NCBI GenBank assembly: GCA_918797485.1
Contig: CAKKNE010000003.1
Coordinates: forward strand, 124,001-188,000
Length of the DNA stretch: 64,000 nucleotides
Direction: 5' to 3'
From: Pelagomonas calceolata
Lineage: Eukaryota; Sar; Pelagophyceae; Pelagomonadales; Pelagomonadaceae
Below the pieces are notes generated by a model. It saw only the letters and a program-made list of their open reading frames with translations, searched no databases and was not told where the DNA came from. The position numbers and the translations under genes are program-made. Below, piece by piece: positions 39,319 through 49,086 of the stretch (the first letter of the stretch is position 1; each line of letters opens with the position of its first letter).

Positions 39319-39342
39319 GCTAGTGTCTTACAGGACGCTAGC
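39319..39342 (+). promoter_or_regulatory. CTAG dyad, consensus copy, sulfotransferase/DUF1995
   Basis: GCTAGTG, TCTTACAGGA, CGCTAGC. It is 154 bp from ATG 39165 (minus) and 129 bp from ATG 39471 (plus); the whole divergent interval is 305 bp. One of the copies closest to consensus. Confidence 0.7.
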
Positions 39343-39470
39343 CTCGCGCCGCCGAGCCGCCACCAAACGCGAACATACTGCACAAACGGAGCGTTAAGAG
39401 TGCGCACTCTGCTGCTGCAAGCGCTCTCCTGCACCATTACTGCACTCTACGCATCGCTGTCGAGCGCTAC

Positions 39471-40500
39471 CATGCGCAGCCACCACGCGACGCTGTTGGT
39501 CATCGCTGCCGCAGCAGCCCTGACGCCGCTGCCGCCGGGCATAAATGCCTACGAGGTCGCGGCCGGCACGAGAAATCGACCCGCCGAAGCGCTGGCGCCG
39601 GTCGCATTACGGGCCATCGCTGCGGCCCGCGAAGCCAACGTGAAGCTGGGAGAGATTGAGTTTCCTGCGTTACTTGGCGAGAAGACGGCATTTGACGACG
39701 TCGACAACGTGCACATCTGTGTGGAAATCAACAAGTGCGTCGGGTGCCATCGATGGCGTGGAGGACGACGCGATGATTCAGCACGAACGCGCCGTAAAAT
39801 TTTGATTTCCACACAGGTGCAAATCCTCAACTGGAATCGGGACTGGTGCATGGCGTCGATGCAGCCGCTCGCGGGCGAGCTCGACGGCGAGCTGTGGCTC
39901 GCGTTCCCCGACCGCAAGGAGCTGGAGCTCGCGCGGGAGGAGTGGCCCGGCGCCGCGTACGCCAAGGCGACGCTCACGACGCTCGAAGACGCCGCCGAGG
40001 TCCTGAGCGGGTCGTCGGACCAGGCGTGGGGCGCGGCGTTCGCGCGCGCGGCGGAGGGGCTCCTCGGGACGTCGAACCTCGGCGCAAAACCGGAGACCAC
40101 GACGGCGCCGGCGCCCCAGGTCGTCGTCGCGGTCCAGCCCGGCGACGGAGGCCCGCTCGAGGACTGGTTGAATCTGGAGCGCTGCCAACCGAGCGACGGG
40201 TTGCTGGTGTCGGTCAACGGCGCGTTCGACAAACTGCGGGGCGGCTTCTACCCGCGCCCTTTATTTCCGAAGCTCGCGGAGTGCGTCGACCGCTTCGTCG
40301 TCGACGCCGAGGCGCTCGTGGTGCTGAAAAACGTCGCCGACAAGGGGCGGGCAGGATGGTTGTTTCGCGTCTACCCGGAGCCGTGGCAGCTCTTCGCGCA
40401 GGGCAAGGAGGCGTCTTTGCTCTTGGAGACGTATACGACGAGACCCGCGTACAACGACTGCGTCGCGACGCTGCTGAAGGCGGGACCTGTGGTGGCGTAA
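39471..40500 (+). CDS. DUF1995 plastid protein, interrupted by an introner
   Basis: Exons 39471-39708 and 39817-40500 give about 307 residues. A hydrophobic leader (MRSHHATLLVIAAAAALTPL) is followed by the DUF1995 domain found in plastid proteins of plants and algae: GTRNRPAEALAPVALRAIAA, NVKLGEIEFPALL, DDVDNVQILNWNRDWCM, GELWLAFPDRKELELAREEW, VVVAVQPGDGG, and a C-terminal FRVYPEPWQLFAQGKE. Biochemical role is unknown; a plastid location is inferred from family and leader. The intron lies between DN and V in the conserved DNVQILNWNRDW block. Unspliced, it would read through as 36 extra codons. Confidence 0.83.
39709..39816 (+). mobile_element. Introner element 3 (108-nt intron)
   Basis: CTGTGTGGAAATCAAC and TTGATTTCCACACAG termini bound a 100-bp insert (39717-39816). 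Flanks are GTGCACAT and GTGCAAAT (8 bp, one mismatch). Sense orientation; length is a multiple of 3 with no in-frame stop. From 39751 to the 3' end it is identical to the corresponding part of element 6 at 63 kb, and the first 30 bp also match apart from one base, so both are young. Confidence 0.93.
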
Positions 40501-40567
40501 TTAATACTGTTGAATTGCCTCCTCTCCTCCGTTTCGCCAAAAGCTGTTCCCAGGACGGAGTCCGGCA

Positions 40568-40654
40568 AGAGAGAGAGAGTCACTTATTGTGCCCACCCCC
40601 AGGTAGTACGGACCCCGGGCGCTCGGCAACGCCTAGCGCCCGTAAGACACTAGC
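40568..40654 (+). repeat. Intergenic repeat, copy 1 (with CTAG dyad)
   Basis: An AGAGAGAGAG tract, CACTTATTG, CCCACCCCCAGGTAGTACGG, ACCCCG and GCGCT lead into a reverse CTAG dyad at 40632-40654 (CCTAGCG, CCCGTAAGA, CACTAGC). A second copy lies at 56628-56717. Both sit between a plus-strand gene end and the next plus-strand start; this dyad is 167 bp before the ABCG start. The rest of 40501-40820 shows no gene. Confidence 0.75.
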
Positions 40655-40820
40655 AAGCCGCAGATTTGGCAGGCTCCGTACGCTGCTAGACGCAATTGGT
40701 TACAGCCATTGGGCCTAGGTTACGCAGCAATACGCAGCCGCAGCCGATTTGCGATTTATGCGCTTGCCTCGACGCGCCGTTACCGCGATCAGAGCAGTCA
40801 CCTGGTAGGCCAGGAAAGCC

Positions 40821-42585
40821 ATGGACGACGTCGAAGCCGCCTCGGCGGCCACACCCGTGCAAGTGAAATTCACGGGCATCACTCTAGACGTGAAAACCGG
40901 CAAAGACCAAACAAAGCGCATCTTAGATGATGTTTCGGGCCACTTCGGCCCCGCCGAGCGTCGCCGTCATGGGTCCGAGCGGCAGCGGCAAGACCACGCT
41001 GCTCCTCTGCGTCTCCGGCGCCGCGGCGCCGACGAGCGGTCGTGTCGAAGTGAACGGCGCGCCGTTCGACGCCGGGACGATGCGGCGCGTCGCGTCCTTC
41101 GTGCCGCAGGACGACCTGCTCACGCCCTGCCTGACCGTGGAAGAGTCGCTGCGGGAGGCGGTCCTGTTCAAGACGGGCCACGCTGCGGATTCGCTGGAAT
41201 GCGACCAAAAGGTGAACGAGCTCGCGGAGCGCTTCGGGCTCGTGGACTGCCTTTCCACACCCGTAGGCCGGCCGGGCGAGGGAAAACGAGGAGCATCAGG
41301 GGGCCAGCGGCGGCGCCTGTCCGTCGCGCTGGAGCTCTGCGGCGACCCCTCGTTGTTTCTGGACGAGCCCACCAGTGGCCTGGACGCCGTCGCGACGATG
41401 TCGCTCGTGCGGTCGCTGCAAGCGCTCGCGAGGCGCGGCGTGTGTTGCGTCGCGGTGATCCACCAGCCCTCGGCGGCGGCGTTCTTCGCGTTCGATCGCT
41501 TGCTGCTGCTACGGGCGGGCGGGTCGCTGGTCTACGAAGGACCCGTCGCCCCGGGCGCCCAGCCCGCGAAGATGCTCGCGGACATCGGGCGGCCGGTCCA
41601 CGAGCTCGCAAACCCGGCGGACGCGATGTTCGACGCTCTTACGGAGGATCCCGACGCGCTCACACGGCGGCTCCCGGCACCGCCGCTGCCGCCACCGCCG
41701 CCGCCTATTTCAACGTCGGGCCCGCGCTACGCGCTCTCGCTGCCGGGCCAGATCCGGGCCCACTGCGTGCGGAACGCGCGCGCGATGGTCAGGGAACCGA
41801 TCTTAGCGCGCATGCGCATCGGCTCGCGGTGGGCGTCTCGATCGTGTTGTCGATTCTGTATGGCGAATTGGACTCAAATTTCGAAGGCATCAACAGCACG
41901 ATCAGTCTGCTTTTATTTACGATGGTCTTCCTCGCCCTGACGAGCGCGCTGCCCGTCGTGCTGAGCGTGCTGCCGGAGATCCACGTGACCCAGAAGGAGG
42001 TGCGGAACTGCTGGTACCGGCCCACCAGTTACACTCCCGCGAAGTTCATTGTCGAGACGCCCCTACTCGTCATACCGCCTTTGCTCTACCTGGCCATCGT
42101 GGGCAACGTGGACGGGCCTCACGCGCGGCAACAACGGTGCGCGGTTTATACGGGTCTACCTCGCGTGCCTCGCGACGGTGGTATGCACGAATTCGTGGTC
42201 ATTCCTCCTGTCCAGCGTCGCGCCGACGATGCAATTGGCGGTGCTGAGTGCTCCCGGTTCGATCATGCCCATGATGCTGCTGTCGGGATTTTTCGTGAAC
42301 CAGCGCGACATGACGTGGGTATTTAGATGGGCGACTTATATCGACTACCTGAACTACGTCTGGCAGGCGCTCGCGATCGCCGGGTTGCAGGATCGAACCT
42401 ACAACGCGCCGCCGGGCGCGGGTTTGGACACGGGCGAGCAGGTCCTCAAAACGAGGTTGAAGCTGCCCGACTACACGGGCAGCTGGAAGAAGAACTACTG
42501 GGTGAACATCGGCATCCTGGCCGGATTCATCCTCTTCTTCCGCGCCGCCGCGGTGGTGGTCGTCGCGCGGCGCCTCTCCCGCTAG
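40821..42585 (+). CDS. ABCG (White-type) half transporter
   Basis: One nucleotide-binding domain followed by one membrane domain, the ABCG order. Seen: VKFTGITLDVKTGKDQTKRI at the start, Walker A MGPSGSGKTTLL, Q-loop FVPQDDLL, signature SGGQRRRLSVALEL, Walker B PSLFLDEPTSGLDA, and H-loop VAVIHQPS. A short Pro-rich linker precedes about six membrane helices, including LDSNFEGINSTISLLLFT, YTPAKFIVETPLLVI, SFLLSSVAPTMQLAV, and LLSGFFVNQRDMTW, with the family's C-terminal WVNIGILAGFILFFR helix. Frame changes at about 40950 (CCCC run), 41810 and 42115 interrupt otherwise continuous homology. About 588 residues if repaired. It probably exports a lipid or hydrophobic metabolite as a dimer; substrate unknown. 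Confidence 0.88.
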
Positions 42586-42630
42586 CAGCGACGGGCGTTA
42601 TACTACGGTGATAAGTGTGTGGACTACTAA

Positions 42631-43342
42631 CTAGGTGTACTTGACCCCCCCCATGAACGCGCGCGGGTCGGGACTTGCCCGTTGAATTCGGCAGACCTAA
42701 AGTCGAAGCCGGGATGCTCCTCCTGAAACCTTTCGATCATGAGCTCGCGCTGGATCTCCTGGCGCGTGAAGGGGTCGACCTGGCCCCTTCCACCTAAGGC
42801 CGTGCCCCACGTTTCTCCTTTTCTCATTTTCGACATGGCCACCGTGATCTCGCCGTCGACCATGTAGAAGTGCGACTCTTTGGCGACGATGGGCCCGCCC
42901 GTCGGCTCGTCCAGGAACGGCGGGTTGCCCCTTAACCCAAGTCGTAAATGCGACGGCGTCAGCTTGCAGTCGATCATGTCCGGCGTTACTCCAGGAGGCG
43001 GCTTCACATAGATGTTGACATCTCCAAGCTCTGGTCCCATTCATAAATCAATCGACCTTCGTGCTTGAACTGGTAGCGGCCGACCTCGCTGCCCTTGGGC
43101 GTCAGCGAGCCCACCGACCGGACGCCGCCCTTGGCGTCCATGACGTGGCCGTCGGGCCCGGCGGCCTCGCGCGTGCGCGCGACGTTGCCGCCCTTGACTT
43201 CATTCGTCATCGTCGCCGTGTGTACGCGCGCCTCGGGGATGCCTTGGGGGTCGAGCTTCTGTTGTGGCGGTGCGGGTGCCGGCGCGTCGTCGTCGCTGTC
43301 GTCCAGATTATCAAATTTGCTGTAGTCCGCGAGGCGCGACAT
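42631..43342 (-). CDS. CS-domain (NudC/p23-like) protein
   Basis: A predicted HSP90 co-chaperone-type protein, about 238 residues. From ATG 43342: MSRLADYSKFDNLDDSDDD, a disordered acidic segment, then the CS domain: YEWDQSLEDVNIYVKPPPG, CKLTPSHLRLGLRGNPPFLD, ESHFYMVDGEITVAMSKMRK, and GETWGTAL. The C-terminus has QEIQRELMIERFQEEHPGFD and, after repair, VPDPRAFMGG, the typical family ending. Two breaks are seen: about 43032 (LEMSTSM where LEDVNIYV is expected) and GGG 42670-42672, where one base is missing. The repaired frame ends at TAG 42631-42633. It converges on the ABCG gene with 45 bp between. Confidence 0.85.
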
Positions 43343-43521
43343 CTCTTGCACGGCAGTGAGCTCTATACAGAGAGCAAATTTGAGCCGGCAGCGATGCTCG
43401 AAACTTGCGTGAGCTCGCGTGGACAGTCGCAGCGATGCGTTAAACAGCCTGAGCACGTCTATGGCCCACAATTGCGTGAGCACGCGGCCCGAGCGCGGCA
43501 CGATTTCGCAAGCAATAGCTA

Positions 43522-43544
43522 GCTAGAGGCTGTAAGACACTAGC
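43522..43544 (-). promoter_or_regulatory. CTAG dyad, divergent promoter CS-domain/43647
   Basis: Reverse copy: GCTAGAG, GCTGTAAGA, CACTAGC. It is 180 bp from ATG 43342 and 103 bp from ATG 43647. Confidence 0.6.
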
Positions 43545-43646
43545 AGCGTCAGGATGCGTCGCGCGAATACGCAAAAGCGCCCATCTTTCATGTAGGCCAC
43601 CTCGAGTTTTGAATCCGTGCACCCGTACGGGCTCTCCGCCAATGTG

Positions 43647-44213
43647 ATGCTCTGTGGCAGCTCAGATTTCAAGGCTGCCCCCGCCCTCCCGCTGGACCAG
43701 GCTGCCAAAACCTCTGCTCCCGGCCAAACCCTTGCTGCCGAGGCGATGAGCGACCTGCTCTGCCCCTTTTTCGACGCTTGCCAAAGCGAGGAGCAATCGG
43801 ACAGCGAGGAGGCGACGTCGCCGCGCGGCTCCGAGTACTCCTTTAGTCTCCTCTTCCGAGGCGAGAGCGCCGACGAGCCGGCGACGCCGGGCGCACGGTC
43901 GCCCGGCGCGCTCTCCGACTACGTCTTCGGCGGCGGCGGCACGCCGGCCGCGACGCCCCGCCGGAGCCTCTTCGCCAGCGACGCAGACGCCAAGGAGCCC
44001 GCGGCAAAGCCTTGGTTTGCGACGTCGACCGCACCACAGAACGTCCCGCCGCCCAAACAAAAATCGACAACGCAATGCGTTCTTGAAGCCGTGGGCCTGG
44101 CCGCGCCCGAGCCTGAGCCCGAGCCAAAGTCCCGGACACGAGCCGTGCTCGAAGCCACTGGCCTCGTTTCGCCGGCGCCGGAACCCAAGGAGGAGAGCGC
44201 GAGCTACTTCTGA
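43647..44213 (+). CDS. Disordered acidic hypothetical protein
   Basis: Not recognised. 188 residues from ATG 43647 (an upstream GTG is unlikely to be used). It is rich in Ala, Pro, Ser and Glu, with CPFFDACQSEEQSDSEEAT, an aromatic EYSFSLLFRGE patch, and two C-terminal repeats (CVLEAVGLAAPEPEPEPKSR and AVLEATGLVSPAPEPKEE). Such short repeated helices in a disordered chain could be linear binding motifs. It ends 18 bp from the convergent glycosyltransferase gene. Confidence 0.5.
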   Translation: MLCGSSDFKAAPALPLDQAAKTSAPGQTLAAEAMSDLLCPFFDACQSEEQSDSEEATSPRGSEYSFSLLFRGESADEPATPGARSPGALSDYVFGGGGTPAATPRRSLFASDADAKEPAAKPWFATSTAPQNVPPPKQKSTTQCVLEAVGLAAPEPEPEPKSRTRAVLEATGLVSPAPEPKEESASYF

Positions 44214-44231
44214 CTAACACATTCCACTAAC

Positions 44232-45482
44232 TTAAATCATCACGAGAGACCCCGAGGCACGCCCGCGCCGCGACCTCGACGGTCGGCCCGTCGCCGCACG
44301 TCGGCCTGAGACACGCGCCCGGCGCCTCGCACGCGACGGCGCGCGCGCGCGCCTGCCCTCGCCCTTGACGCGCTCCAGCACGCGCCAGACGCGGTCGAAG
44401 AGCGCCGTGCGGTCGAGGCAGTTCGCCGCGAAGGCGTCGAAGACCGCCGGCGCCGCCGCCGTCGCGTTGAGCGCCCACGATTGAAAGGCGGCGATCAGGT
44501 TTCGGCGCGAATCCCGCCACGAGACCGCACCCACAAATGGCTGGCAAGCGACCGCTCCTGCCAGGTTCGCCTCGAGCGACGCGAAGACTGGCCGCCCCGC
44601 CCTCAAAGCTTCGGTGGGAACGCGCGGGTTCCGGTCGTGGAGCGGGAAGGCGACGGCGACGTCGGCCGCGCAGTAGGCCCCCTGGACGTCGTCGACGCGG
44701 CCGTGGAATGTAGATGAGAGGTTCATCGCGTCGAGCACGCCTCGGAGGCGCGCCGAGTAGTTGCCGCGGTCCGCGCCGTAGAAGTGCCACGAGAAGCGCC
44801 GCACAAAATCCAACCCCGCGGCCTTGTCGAACTTCTGGAAGAACGATAAAGGTACCTTCGTGGGCTGCACGGAGCCCACGAACGCCGCGCGGCACGCGGG
44901 CGCGCCCGCGTATTGGTATGGTGGCGCCGCCAGCGCCGCAGCGCATTTTGAGGAAGGCGGCCGCGCGCAGGGCTTCATTTTTAAAGGAGGCTTCACTGTT
45001 TTGAGGAAGGACATGACCACGTCCACGAGTGACCCCCACATCTCTTCGCGCTTCGTCGTATGACCCTCGCTGATGGGCACGTTGGTGACGAGGCTCGCGT
45101 TCGCCGTGAGACGGTAGAACTCGCGCAGGGCGTCGCTGTCCCTCCCGGAGCCGACGCCCAGCGCGTGGTCGAGGTTTAGTTGAGCGAGCGCATTCCTGGA
45201 CACGCATTCATCCACAGGGCACAGGCGGCACGCGCACATTTTATTTGAACGCAGGGCCTCGGGCGAGCACACAACAACTGAGGATCCGTAGGCATCCACC
45301 AGGCCCTCTCTCCAACTCTTGGGCGCGGCCCAGCACGCGCGCGGCGCGCTCGTCTCGTCTTTTGCTCCCGGGATCGCCATGTAGGCCAGCTTCGGCGGCG
45401 CGGCGGCTGCTGGTTTTTTGTGTTTGTGGCCGCGCTTGGTTGAGGCGACCGCGGCGGTGGCGAGGAGGAGGATGCGGAGCAT
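44232..45482 (-). CDS. Secretory GT4-like glycosyltransferase
   Basis: 416 residues from ATG 45482 with a signal peptide (MLRILLLATAAVAS). The cysteine-rich N-terminal half (KMCACRLCPVDECVSRN) is unrecognised. The C-terminal half has the donor-site pattern of GT-B enzymes: FVGSVQPTKVPLSFFQKF, RRFSWHFYGADRG, FHGRVDDVQGAYCAADVAVA, and VPTEALRAGRPVFASLEANL, where the glutamate in the nucleotide-sugar loop fits the E-x7-E region of GT4. It likely glycosylates secretory-pathway substrates. The last about 45 residues are Arg-rich, perhaps from a late frame shift or weak selection. Confidence 0.68.
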   Translation of the reverse strand: MLRILLLATAAVASTKRGHKHKKPAAAAPPKLAYMAIPGAKDETSAPRACWAAPKSWREGLVDAYGSSVVVCSPEALRSNKMCACRLCPVDECVSRNALAQLNLDHALGVGSGRDSDALREFYRLTANASLVTNVPISEGHTTKREEMWGSLVDVVMSFLKTVKPPLKMKPCARPPSSKCAAALAAPPYQYAGAPACRAAFVGSVQPTKVPLSFFQKFDKAAGLDFVRRFSWHFYGADRGNYSARLRGVLDAMNLSSTFHGRVDDVQGAYCAADVAVAFPLHDRNPRVPTEALRAGRPVFASLEANLAGAVACQPFVGAVSWRDSRRNLIAAFQSWALNATAAAPAVFDAFAANCLDRTALFDRVWRVLERVKGEGRRARAPSRARRRARVSGRRAATGRPSRSRRGRASGSLVMI

Positions 45483-45604
45483 TTGCTGCTATGGTCTAGT
45501 CATGCCGTGGGGCTGCTCTACCATCATGCCGTGGTACAGAATGTATCGTGCGCCATATATGCGGCAGCCCCTCGCACTTGTAAATTCTTTGACGTCGGGA
45601 ATAA

Positions 45605-45626
45605 GCTAGTATGTCTACACACGCTA
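45605..45626 (+). promoter_or_regulatory. CTAG dyad, divergent promoter glycosyltransferase/DEAD-box
   Basis: GCTAGTAT, GTCTACACA, CGCTA. It is 123 bp from ATG 45482 and 126 bp from ATG 45752. Confidence 0.55.
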
Positions 45627-45670
45627 ATTCCGGCCTCAACTCGCGCGCGCAGCGATATAAGACGCTGCAG

Positions 45671-45679
45671 ACGCCATCG
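45671..45679 (+). promoter_or_regulatory. ACGCCATCG word before the DEAD-box gene
   Basis: ACGCCATCGATGCGAC lies 73 bp before ATG 45752 and is identical over 16 bp to the copy at 20031. Confidence 0.35.
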
Positions 45680-45751
45680 ATGCGACATTAAATCATTAGC
45701 ATTGGTCTGCGTCGTAGCTGCATCACTCACGCTTGCTCACACCTGCAACAA

Positions 45752-47089
45752 ATGTCCCTACTGCATAAGGCGATGATGCTCCTGACAATCGCGCGCGCGC
45801 GAGGCTTTGCTGCACGCGCCGCGGTGCGCGCGCCGACGACGCGCCTGATGAGCGCTGCGGCGTGGGAAGCCCTGGGCCTCAACAGCGATATGAGCGATCT
45901 CGTTTCAAAACAGTGGCCCGAGCCGAACGCCGTCCAGCGCGCGGCGCTGCCCGCTCTTTTAAAGCAGGAAGACGACGCCGTCGTGGGTGCCGAGACCGGG
46001 AGCGGCAAGACCCTGGCCTATCTATTACCGGCGGCGCAGCGCGCCGTCGCGAATCGACGGAAGCACACGCCCTACCCCGCGGCGCTGGTGCTCGTGCCGA
46101 ACCGCGAGCTCGGGACGCAGTTGCGGCGGGTGGCGGCGCGACTCGGCGCGGACACGCAGCCGCCGTTCACCGACGAAAGCAAGCTCTTCTCGCTCGAGGC
46201 GCGCCACGGCGGCGCGCTGGCGCGCTGGCCCTACGCGCCGGGCAAGGCGCCCGACGTTCTGGTCGCGACGCCGTCCTTCGCCGCGGCCTTTGATCGAGAT
46301 CTGGACCTGTGGGAGGGCCTGTCGACCTTGGTGCTGGACGAGGCGGACATGCTCTTGGACGGTGGCTTCAAGAAGCAGCTGGACCGGTGTTTAGTGGCAC
46401 TGAAACGCGTCGAGCGGAGGAGGGAAGGCAATGACGATCTCGTGGAGGACGTGCCGGAGCGGTGCCGCCGCGTCGTCGTCGCCGCGACGCTGCCCAACCA
46501 GGGGCTGCGAAGCGTCGACGGCCTGGTGACAAAGTACTTCGCGAACGCGACGCGATGCGCGGATTTGCCGATGCACGGCGTCGTCTCGACCCTAGAACAT
46601 GTGTTTGAAAGTGTACAAAGTGATGACGAGCGCGACGCGAAATTGAATGACTTGCTCGAGAGCACGGAACGGACGATGGTCTTCTGCAAGACGGCGAACC
46701 GCGCTTCTGCAGTTTCAGAGCGGCTCGCTTTGGGTGGTATTGCGGCGGCGCCCTACACGAAGGACGTCGACCCGGAGCGGCGCCTGGCCACTTTGGATTT
46801 GTTTGCCTCGGCCAAGATTAATGTCCTCGTATGCACGGACCTGGCCGCGCGCGGGCTGGACCTGCCGGAAGTCAAAAGGGTGGTGCAGTACGACTTCGCG
46901 ACGGACGCCGTCAGCCACCTGCACCGTGTTGGGAGGGCGGCGCGCGCCGGCGCCGCTGCTAGTGCCGTCTCGTTCGTCGATTCTTCCAATACGGACCTCG
47001 TGGCGGCGCTCGAGCGCGGCGACACGGTCGAGCACGCGTTTTCGCGGAGGCGGGGGCTGCGGAAGAAGCTGCGTAAGGAGCGGGTTTAG
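45752..47089 (+). CDS. DEAD-box RNA helicase, probably organellar
   Basis: 445 residues, one frame. The N-terminus is basic and hydrophobic (MSLLHKAMMLLTIARARGFA), suggesting a mitochondrial or plastid leader. Motifs in order: Q-motif region with PNAVQRAALPALL, I AETGSGKTLAYLLP, Ia PNRELG, II VLDEADML, III as AAT (VVAATLPN) instead of SAT, IV MVFCKTANRA, V CTDLAARGLDLPEV, and VI HRVGRAARAG. Motif VI has HRVGRAARAG instead of HRxGRTGRxG, as in several plastid and mitochondrial DEAD-box proteins. It likely acts in organellar RNA processing or ribosome assembly. Confidence 0.92.
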   Translation: MSLLHKAMMLLTIARARGFAARAAVRAPTTRLMSAAAWEALGLNSDMSDLVSKQWPEPNAVQRAALPALLKQEDDAVVGAETGSGKTLAYLLPAAQRAVANRRKHTPYPAALVLVPNRELGTQLRRVAARLGADTQPPFTDESKLFSLEARHGGALARWPYAPGKAPDVLVATPSFAAAFDRDLDLWEGLSTLVLDEADMLLDGGFKKQLDRCLVALKRVERRREGNDDLVEDVPERCRRVVVAATLPNQGLRSVDGLVTKYFANATRCADLPMHGVVSTLEHVFESVQSDDERDAKLNDLLESTERTMVFCKTANRASAVSERLALGGIAAAPYTKDVDPERRLATLDLFASAKINVLVCTDLAARGLDLPEVKRVVQYDFATDAVSHLHRVGRAARAGAAASAVSFVDSSNTDLVAALERGDTVEHAFSRRRGLRKKLRKERV

Positions 47090-47511
47090 TCTTTTGTTGT
47101 TTTTTTTTCGTGGCCGCGCGGCGCGTTTTTTGTCGACGAACACGCTCGTGCCGCCGCTACTCCTCGATACCCGTCGGGAGCTTTGCCTACCAGTATCCTG
47201 GGATGGCATGGATGTCTCCGTGCGCCACGCGTAGGAACCTGTGTTGGCAGCCCTCAGACAAGCTTTTTGTGGGCCTGATAGTGCCCGCTAAAGACCAAGC
47301 GCTGCTGCCAAGCCGTGAAAGTAGAGCCGTCAGTACCTGTTCTCAGCAACCGAGTTGAAAACTCTGAGCTCTAAGCCCCAGCACACGTAAAACACACCCG
47401 GAGCTTTATCCCAGCAGGCATCCGAGCGCGAACGGCGGACGCATTCTTGTCCTCTGCGTTCTCTGCGCTGTCGACGCACTAAGAAAAGAACGCGCGCACA
47501 CACTGTGCGGA
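47090..47511. other. Tandem intergenic interval before the serpin gene
   Basis: 422 bp between two plus-strand genes. No clear CTAG dyad (only GATAGTGCCCGCTAA near 47278-47292). No gene seen. Confidence 0.35.
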
Positions 47512-48768
47512 ATGCCAACCACGAAAACGATGCTCGGCGTCGGTGCGTGCGCCATCGCGGTCGTCGCGCTCTGCCGCCGCGCCTTACGCACGCCGACGCC
47601 GCGCGACGGCCGCCCGCAGCTCACGCGCCAGAACGCGTATCGCACCCTTCCGGGCCTCCGAGACGACCCGCCGCCGTCGTACTCACCGAAGGACCTCGTC
47701 GGCGGCGCGCCGCCGCGGGCTGAGGGCGACGGCGCGACGCCGGCGTTCGCGCTCGAGCTCCTCAAAGCCCTGTCCTCTGATCGCGAGAATGTCTTTGTGA
47801 GCCCCCTGTCCATCGCGACGGCCCTGAAGATGGCGCTCGCCGGCGCGACGCCCGGGAGCCGCCACGAGGCGGCTCTCCGGAAGGCGGTCGGGGGCATCGA
47901 CGTCCAGGTGGCCGGCGTCGACGCGGCGAACGCGTTGTACGCGCGTGCCGATGTGAAGGCGTCGTTCGCCGACAAACTGAAGCGGCTCTTCAACGCCGCC
48001 GCGGCGCCGATGCCGGCGTCGGCGGCGCCCATCAACGAGTTTGTGGCCAAGGCTACGAAGGGACTGATCACCAACCTTATTGACGACGGCACGGTCCGGG
48101 ACCCGATGACGACGGCTATTCTCCTAAACGCCGTGTACTTCAAGGGTACGTGGCTCAAGAAGTTCGAAGGGTAACTCCCGGCCGGGCGCCTTCCAGGCAC
48201 CAAGTGGCGAGAAGCAGGTCGACTTCATGCGGCAGGAGCAGCGCTATGCTGTTCATAACGCCGCTGGCGTCGGTCAGGCCGTGGCTCTTCCGTATGCAAA
48301 AGACGACCTCCGCATGGTGCTGATTCTGCCCGAGTCGGACGGACTCGCGGGCGCGCGTGCGACGGCGGCGGCGCTGCCGGCGCGCTGGGCGGAGCTCCGC
48401 CCCTCGCCGAGGACAAGGTTGTGGTGGTGCTGCCTCGCTTTAAGATCGACTCGGGCGTTGTTGAATTGATGGACGTGCTGGACGCCTCGTTTGGCCTGGG
48501 CCTCATCAAGCGCGAGGGCGGGGGCTTCCTAGGCATCGCGGACCGGCCGGACCTCCACGTCGACTCCGTGCTGCACCGCGCGGTCATCTCCGTCGACGAG
48601 GAGGGTACGGAAGCGGCCGCGGCGACGGCCGTCATAGTGGCGCAACGGGCCATGCCCCGGCCGCCGCGCGTGCTCAAGTTTGATCGCCCCTTCGTGTTCG
48701 CGATCGAGCACGCGGCGACGGGGCGCGTCGTGTTTGCGGGGGTTGTGGCGGAACCGAGCAGCGCTTGA
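47512..48768 (+). CDS. Serpin with inhibitory-type reactive loop and N-terminal anchor
   Basis: About 415 residues. After MPTTKT, a hydrophobic stretch (MLGVGACAIAVVALC) is a signal anchor or uncleaved leader. The serpin fold shows NVFVSPLSIATALKMALAGA (helix B), INEFVAKATKGLITNLIDDG, ILLNAVYFKGTWLKKFE (strand 3A and the KGxW block), VDFM, VALPYAKDDLRMVLILPE, LPRFKIDSG, and HRAVISVDEEGTEAAAATA. The hinge EEGTEAAAAT fits inhibitory serpins; counting from P17, P1 is Arg in VIVAQRAMP, so a trypsin-like protease is the predicted target. The ending FDRPFVFAIEHAATGRVVFA is typical. Frame breaks occur at about 48173 (one extra T) and 48415. Confidence 0.87.
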
Positions 48769-48814
48769 GCTCTTCTAGTGTGCATGTAAGTGATTTAAAC
48801 CAATCGAAAAGACA

Positions 48815-48836
48815 GACTAGCGTTAAGCATACTAGA
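48815..48836 (-). promoter_or_regulatory. Degenerate CTAG dyad before the small membrane protein gene
   Basis: GACTAGCG, TTAAGCA, TACTAGAC. It is between tandem plus genes, 251 bp before ATG 49087. Another partial arm (CTAGTGTGCATGTAAG) begins at 48776. The rest of 48769-49086 shows no gene. Confidence 0.4.
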
Positions 48837-49086
48837 CGCCCTCCGAATCAAGATAGTCAAGCTTTGTTTGCCCCTTGTGGGCACGTACAGACCTCAAAAA
48901 CGTAAGCAAGGCGGCGTAGGGATCCTTAAACGACACGCCCTATACTTTTTTTTGCAAAAGCATCGCTATCAGCGAATTCTGATTTTGGTGCAGTGAAACT
49001 TTGCAGGCAAAGTGGCGCACGCGCGCGCGCCTCGCTTCGTTACCTTCGTCTTAGGCACTCCAGATAACGTTGACGCCACGCCATTG

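Noticed and set aside
40821-42326. 501-residue continuous plus frame over the ABCG gene
   Set aside because: Only its two ends match the transporter; the middle is a shadow of the Walker and signature region in another frame. The gene uses several frames because of base errors.
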